The notes below the pieces were generated by a model. The model was not told the DNA's origin. It saw only the letters and a list, made by a program, of their open reading frames with translations, and made no database searches. A program made the translations under genes and the position numbers. A stretch of 64,000 nucleotides of DNA from Phallusia mammillata (lineage: Eukaryota; Chordata; Ascidiacea; Phlebobranchia; Ascidiidae), in NCBI GenBank assembly GCA_003260075.1, contig QLIY01000603.1, positions 36,322-100,321 of the forward strand, in the 5' to 3' direction. Of this stretch, positions 59,712-64,000 are shown in pieces; position 1 is the stretch's first letter, and each line of letters opens with the position of its first letter.

Positions 59712-60418
59712 AAGCTGTTTAGTTTATTGGAGAAAACGAAATCGTTGTTTATGTTATGCATAGTGTGTTTTGGTACGCAACAGCAAAATCATCGGTACTT
59801 CAAATAAAACAAAGATTAATAAAACAAGTTTGATGCAAGGGTGTTGAATTTGTTGAAAATTTGAAACTGGGGGGGGGGTTTTTTATTTCAATAGTTTGAA
59901 TCTTTTTTTAGATCACCTCAGAGGATAAAAGCTCTTTAGTTTGTTCGAGAAAACGAAATTGTTGTTTATGTTATGTATAGTGTGTTTTGGTATGCAACAG
60001 CAAAATCATCGGTACATCAAATAAAACAAAAAATTAAAAAAACAAGTTTGATGCAAGGGTGTTGAATTTGTTGAAAATTTGAAACTAGATTTAGCTAGAA
60101 TTAAACAAACCAACTATATGTATTTTAATTTATTTATATTACCCTCCGGAGCTCTTGAATGACGAGAATATAACGGTAATTAACTGCGACAGGAACAATA
60201 CAAATTTCAAGCATGGTTTGGCAATACAGGTATGCCCTGAGCAAGCAGGTCGAAACCTGCTGATTTTGTAAACAACTATTGCAACATTGGGGGGGGGGGA
60301 AACCGTAATTAACTGCGACAGGGATAATTCGAATTTCAAGCATGGTTTGGCAATACAGGTATGCCCTGTGCAAGCAGGTCGAAACCTGCTGATTTTGTAA
60401 ACAACTATTGCAACATTT
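59668..60418. repeat. Two allele-like duplications 3' of small peptide gene 2
   Basis: About 59668-59870 with 59881-60088 (copy of the last exon and poly-A signal), and about 60170-60290 with 60301-60418; G runs mark both joins. Confidence 0.83.
59803..59808 (+). terminator. Polyadenylation signal AATAAA
   Basis: Perfect AATAAA downstream of the stop of small secreted peptide gene 2, in an A-rich stretch with a second AATAAA about 20 bases further on. The allelic copy near 60023 keeps it. Confidence 0.55.
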
Positions 60419-61023
60419 GCTCAAATTATTATCGCATTTGATACGGTATACTAATGTACCCTGGTCGAAGGACAGTGCGTAATTGGCAACCTAATTACGA
60501 GTCGGGTTTTGGTCACATTTGTAATAATCAACCAACACACATTTTTTATTGGCGAACCTGATAAATGATGTTACACGTCTGACATTTTCTTATCCAGCAG
60601 CAGAGGCTTGGAGACTAACCCTTGCTTATCTGTTTAAGGGCACAAAAACGTATGGACCATTCAGTGACTTTTTTGCATGTGACATAGAAATGTATAACCA
60701 AGCTAAGTATTTTTTCTTTATTTGGGAACAGTTTTCTGCAGAATGATTATAAAAAATAGAAGCAGCATGTTGTACCGCTATTTAAAAGTCTTAATTTTTA
60801 TACTTAACACAACACGATACTTCTACTAAATCATATTTAGCTGCCATTATATTATTCTGCAATAATTACTTCTTCCACGGCATTTGTTTCTATCCGTTTC
60901 CGTATTAGCATTTTCAAAGCAGATTTTACTGAGAAAATTTCTGGAATGCTTAGGAATCCCTTGCAAACTTTTACAGTAGAAAGGGAAACATTGCAGGTTC
61001 ATCATCAATCTATAGTTTACCCC

Positions 61024-61295
61024 AGGGGTGGGCAGTCTTTGTCACTGTAGGGCCAATTATAAATGTCAAAATTGGATCGAGGGCCGCACATGTTCATCAC
61101 ACAAAGTGATTTTGCTCTGTTTCTTACCAAATATGCCTAACTACAAGTAATTATAATTCGTATTTGATTCTAGCCACATTTTGCCAGATCGCAGAAAACT
61201 AACATCAGGCGCATTAATCAGGTCAAAAATATGTAACAATTAGACTCGTTTGCCAGTACAAGCTTTAATGAAGGGCCGCAGGTTGCCCACCCCTG
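61024..61295. mobile_element. hAT element
   Basis: TIRs CAGGGGTGGGCAG and GGTTGCCCACCCCTG; interior (GGGCCAATTATAAATGTCAA) matches 26798-27118 reversed. Target duplication not clear. Part of the interior is repeated at 61429-61510 between two G runs. Confidence 0.75.
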
Positions 61296-61509
61296 CCTTA
61301 GTTACTCGACATCTTTTTTTGTCAAGCAGTTATCCGTCGGCATTTGTGTTTACAGTCGTTTAAAAAGCATATGACAGAGGTTTTTAAAAAAATTGATTGG
61401 AAAAAAATAAAAACAAAGGGGGGGGGGCTGTTTCTTACCAAATATGCCTAACTACAAGTAATTATAATTCGTATTTGATTCTAGCCACATTTTGCCAGAT
61501 CGCAGAAAA

Positions 61510-61608
<99 letters not shown>

Positions 61609-64000
61609 GAGGTTATGCGAGGCCTAGATGGAAATAAACAGTTTTTGGGGTATAATAGTATCCATTCCTATTTCAAGTAATTCCAATCGTCCAAACTGCT
61701 TTTGAGAGGGGGGGGGGCACAAAAGAGACTTTAGCCTTTAAACAAATTTATTTGTGTGTTTTTTTTCAATCCATTTTGTAGAGACACCTAAAAATGAATC
61801 CTAAACATATAATTTACTGTGCGCAACACCGAAAATAAACAAGATTTTATGATCAAAATATTAGAACGGGATTTACCAAAATGTAACTTTCCAAGGTTGA
61901 TGGCAACTCCACGTCGGAAAGGGGCTTGATAGCGCTTGAGGTTATGCGAGGCCTAGATGGAAATAAACAGTTTTTGGGGTATAATAGTATCCATTCCTAT
62001 TTCAAGTAATTCCAATCGTCCAAACTGCTTTTGAGACTAACAATTTATTCGTGCGCAGCAATCCTGTGGCAGATTTGTAATGTAAGTCATTAAATCGCTA
62101 TTTTTAAATATATTTCAGCTGTGGCGCCACCCGCCGGACGACTTTTAGAATATTTGGGGAGGTAAATCTAATGGCGTTAAAAATCAGATGTAGTGCTAAA
62201 ATCGACGAAAAGATTCAGTAATACGCACATTCAGATTTTTGTCATCAACTATCTGTACAGATGATGTAAAAGAGCTACAGGCTCTCAAGTAGAGAAAGGG
62301 GGGGGGGTAGCCTTTAAACAAATTTATTTGTGTTTTTTTTTCAATCCGTTTTGTAGAGACACCTAAAAATGAATCCTAAACATGTAATTTACTGTGCGCA
62401 ACGCCAAAAATAAACTAGATTTGATGATCAAAATATTAGATTGGGATTTACCAAAATGTAACTTTCCAAGGTTGATGGCAACTCCACGTCGGAAAGGGGC
62501 TTGATAGCGCACGAGGTTATGCGAGGCCTAGATGGAAATCCATTCCTATTTCAAGTAATTCCAATCGTCCAAACTGCTTTTGAGACTAACAATTTATTCG
62601 TGCGCAGCAATCCTGTAGCAGATTTGGAATGTAAGTCATTAAATCGCTATTTTTACATATATTTCAGCTGTGGCGCCACCCGCCGGACAATTTTTCGAAT
62701 ATTTGGGGAGGTAAATCTAATGGCGCTAAAAATCAGATGTAGTGCTATAATCGACGAAAAGCTTCAGTAATACGCACATTCAGATTTTTGTCATCAACTC
62801 TCTGTACAGATGATGTAAAAGAGCTACAGGCTGTCAAGTAGAGAAAACATTTCATTGCCGCAAAAAATATTGTCAACTTTCATTGAATTATTATCACGCA
62901 CCAGTTTAAATAGTGTTGAAAATAATACTGATAAAATTACAAAACGACTTATCTGGGCAACTTGGTATCTTCCATTTCTGGGCAAGACATGTCACAACAT
63001 TTTTTGGTTTAAAGCGGTGGTACAATTCAAACAAAGAACCTCAATGATGCCGATACTTCTTGCGCGTAAATAAATGATTAACAAAATAGTTCTTTTTTAT
63101 GTAGGGCGCAATAGAAAACCGACATGTGGGGGGGGGGCCGCAAAAAATATTGTCAACTTTCATTGAACTATTATCACGCACCAGTTCAAATAGTATTGGA
63201 AATAATACTAATAAAATTACAAAAGGACTTATCTGGGCAACTTGGTATCTTCCATTTCTGGCCAAGACCTGCCATAACATATTTTGTTTTAAAGCGGTGG
63301 TGCAATTCAAACAAAGAACCTCAACGATGCCGATACTTGCGCGTAAATAAATGATTAACGAATACGTTCTGGTTTTCATGGTATGGCGCAATAGAAAACC
63401 GACATATCCTATACTTTTTTAATACAAGTTTACATATGGTAAGGGCAGCACACCATGGCTGGAGAATTGAGGAGAGACATTACAAAAGTAATATACTATG
63501 CTAGATACTAGACAAAGCCTTAGGCAGAATAAATGTTCAGTTGGCGCACATGTTTTAGATCATGTAATTTAATTGGCACTGTTGGTTTAACCCAATTGTT
63601 TGACATTAAAATGCGTCTAAAGAATGTGCTTTGGGTTGGATTTTAATAAAAACTCTAATATCTTGGTCTGGATTACGATATTGTGCTTTTCAACCCTTTT
63701 AAACTGCCAGAGAATATATTTTAAATTTAATGCACATGAGTAATTTTGAAAACAGTTTTCCACTCGCCACATACTTGTTACAAATGCAAAAATAGTAATC
63801 AACACAAAAGAGACTTTGGCCCTTAAACAAATTTATTTGTTCTCTTCTAATCCATTTTGTATAAACACCTGGGGGGGGGGAGACTTCAATAAAAATTCTA
63901 ATATATCGGTCTGACTTACGATATTGTGCTTTTCAACCCTGTTAAACGGCCAGAGAATATATTTGAATGTAATGCACATGGGTAATTTTGAAAACGGTTT
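61115..64000. repeat. Cascade of allele-like duplications
   Basis: Pairs: about 61115-61199/61429-61510, 61607-61707/61937-62036, 61719-62297/62308-62840, 62856-63127/63138-63409 and 63600-63735/63881-64000. The joins are G runs, including one of 96 (61511-61606). Confidence 0.8.

Larger units (their letters stand above)
59712..64000. other. Terminal region without confident genes
   Basis: Dominated by G runs and allele pairs. Short ORFs at 60139-60420 (minus) and 62855-63391 (plus) differ between copies almost only by amino-acid changes, so they are not supported as coding. Confidence 0.55.

Noticed and set aside
60134..60424. Minus-strand Cys-containing ORF (CCNSCLQNQQVSTCL...)
   Set aside because: The two allelic copies differ by amino-acid-changing substitutions (Leu/His, Cys/Arg, Val/Ile), the ORF depends on a join across a G run, and no upstream exon was found.
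62855..63391. 72-residue ORF kept in two copies (QKILSTFIELLSRTS...)
   Set aside because: About eight of the differences between copies change the amino acid with almost no silent changes; no splice sites, signal peptide or known domain.

Overview
This is nuclear DNA from an animal, most likely an ascidian tunicate; the organism is inferred, not proven. It is AT-rich, with compact multi-exon genes whose GT/AG introns keep reading phase throughout. The genes are metazoan: an APPL endosomal adaptor and an astacin protease carrying kringle and thrombospondin type 1 (TSP1) modules. The window is packed with short non-autonomous hAT and pogo-like transposons and tRNA-derived SINEs. Allele-like copies of many segments differ by a few percent, as in highly polymorphic sea squirts.

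Layout. (1) 66-15701, plus strand: the last nine exons of a coiled-coil protein ending in a C-terminal membrane anchor; an independent ORF with an EB1-type SxIP motif lies in one of its introns (10170-10843). (2) 18900-33780, minus strand: an almost complete APPL gene (BAR-PH-PTB). (3) 33781-39297: no gene; a candidate APPL promoter, haplotype copies and transposons. (4) 39298-43307, minus strand: a protein kinase joined through a Ser/Pro/Gln linker to a TPR-like helical region, with a SINE inside a coding exon. (5) 44140-54854, minus strand: an 18-exon secreted astacin metalloprotease with four kringles and three TSP1 modules, about 814 residues. (6) 56192-57538 and 58630-59711, plus strand: two small three-exon genes for short secreted peptides with the same intron phases. 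(7) 59712-64000: no confident gene.

The strongest structural signal is technical. About 35 runs of G (or C), from 8 to 96 bases, are scattered over the window, and most sit between two imperfect copies of the same local sequence (50 to about 1100 bp). One long G run replaces a piece of APPL exon 2 that is intact in the neighbouring copy; another swallows the 5' part of an APPL BAR exon. The simplest reading is that both haplotypes were laid end to end and joined or filled with no-signal G calls. Gene models therefore have to skip the duplicate copies. The same artefact exposes allelic variation: transposons present in one copy and absent from the other, and two alternative stop codons for the kinase-TPR protein.

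No CRISPR, rRNA or functional tRNA gene was seen. The gene products act in different places: membrane-anchored scaffold, endosomal adaptor, intracellular kinase, secreted protease and secreted peptides. Nothing indicates they form one pathway.
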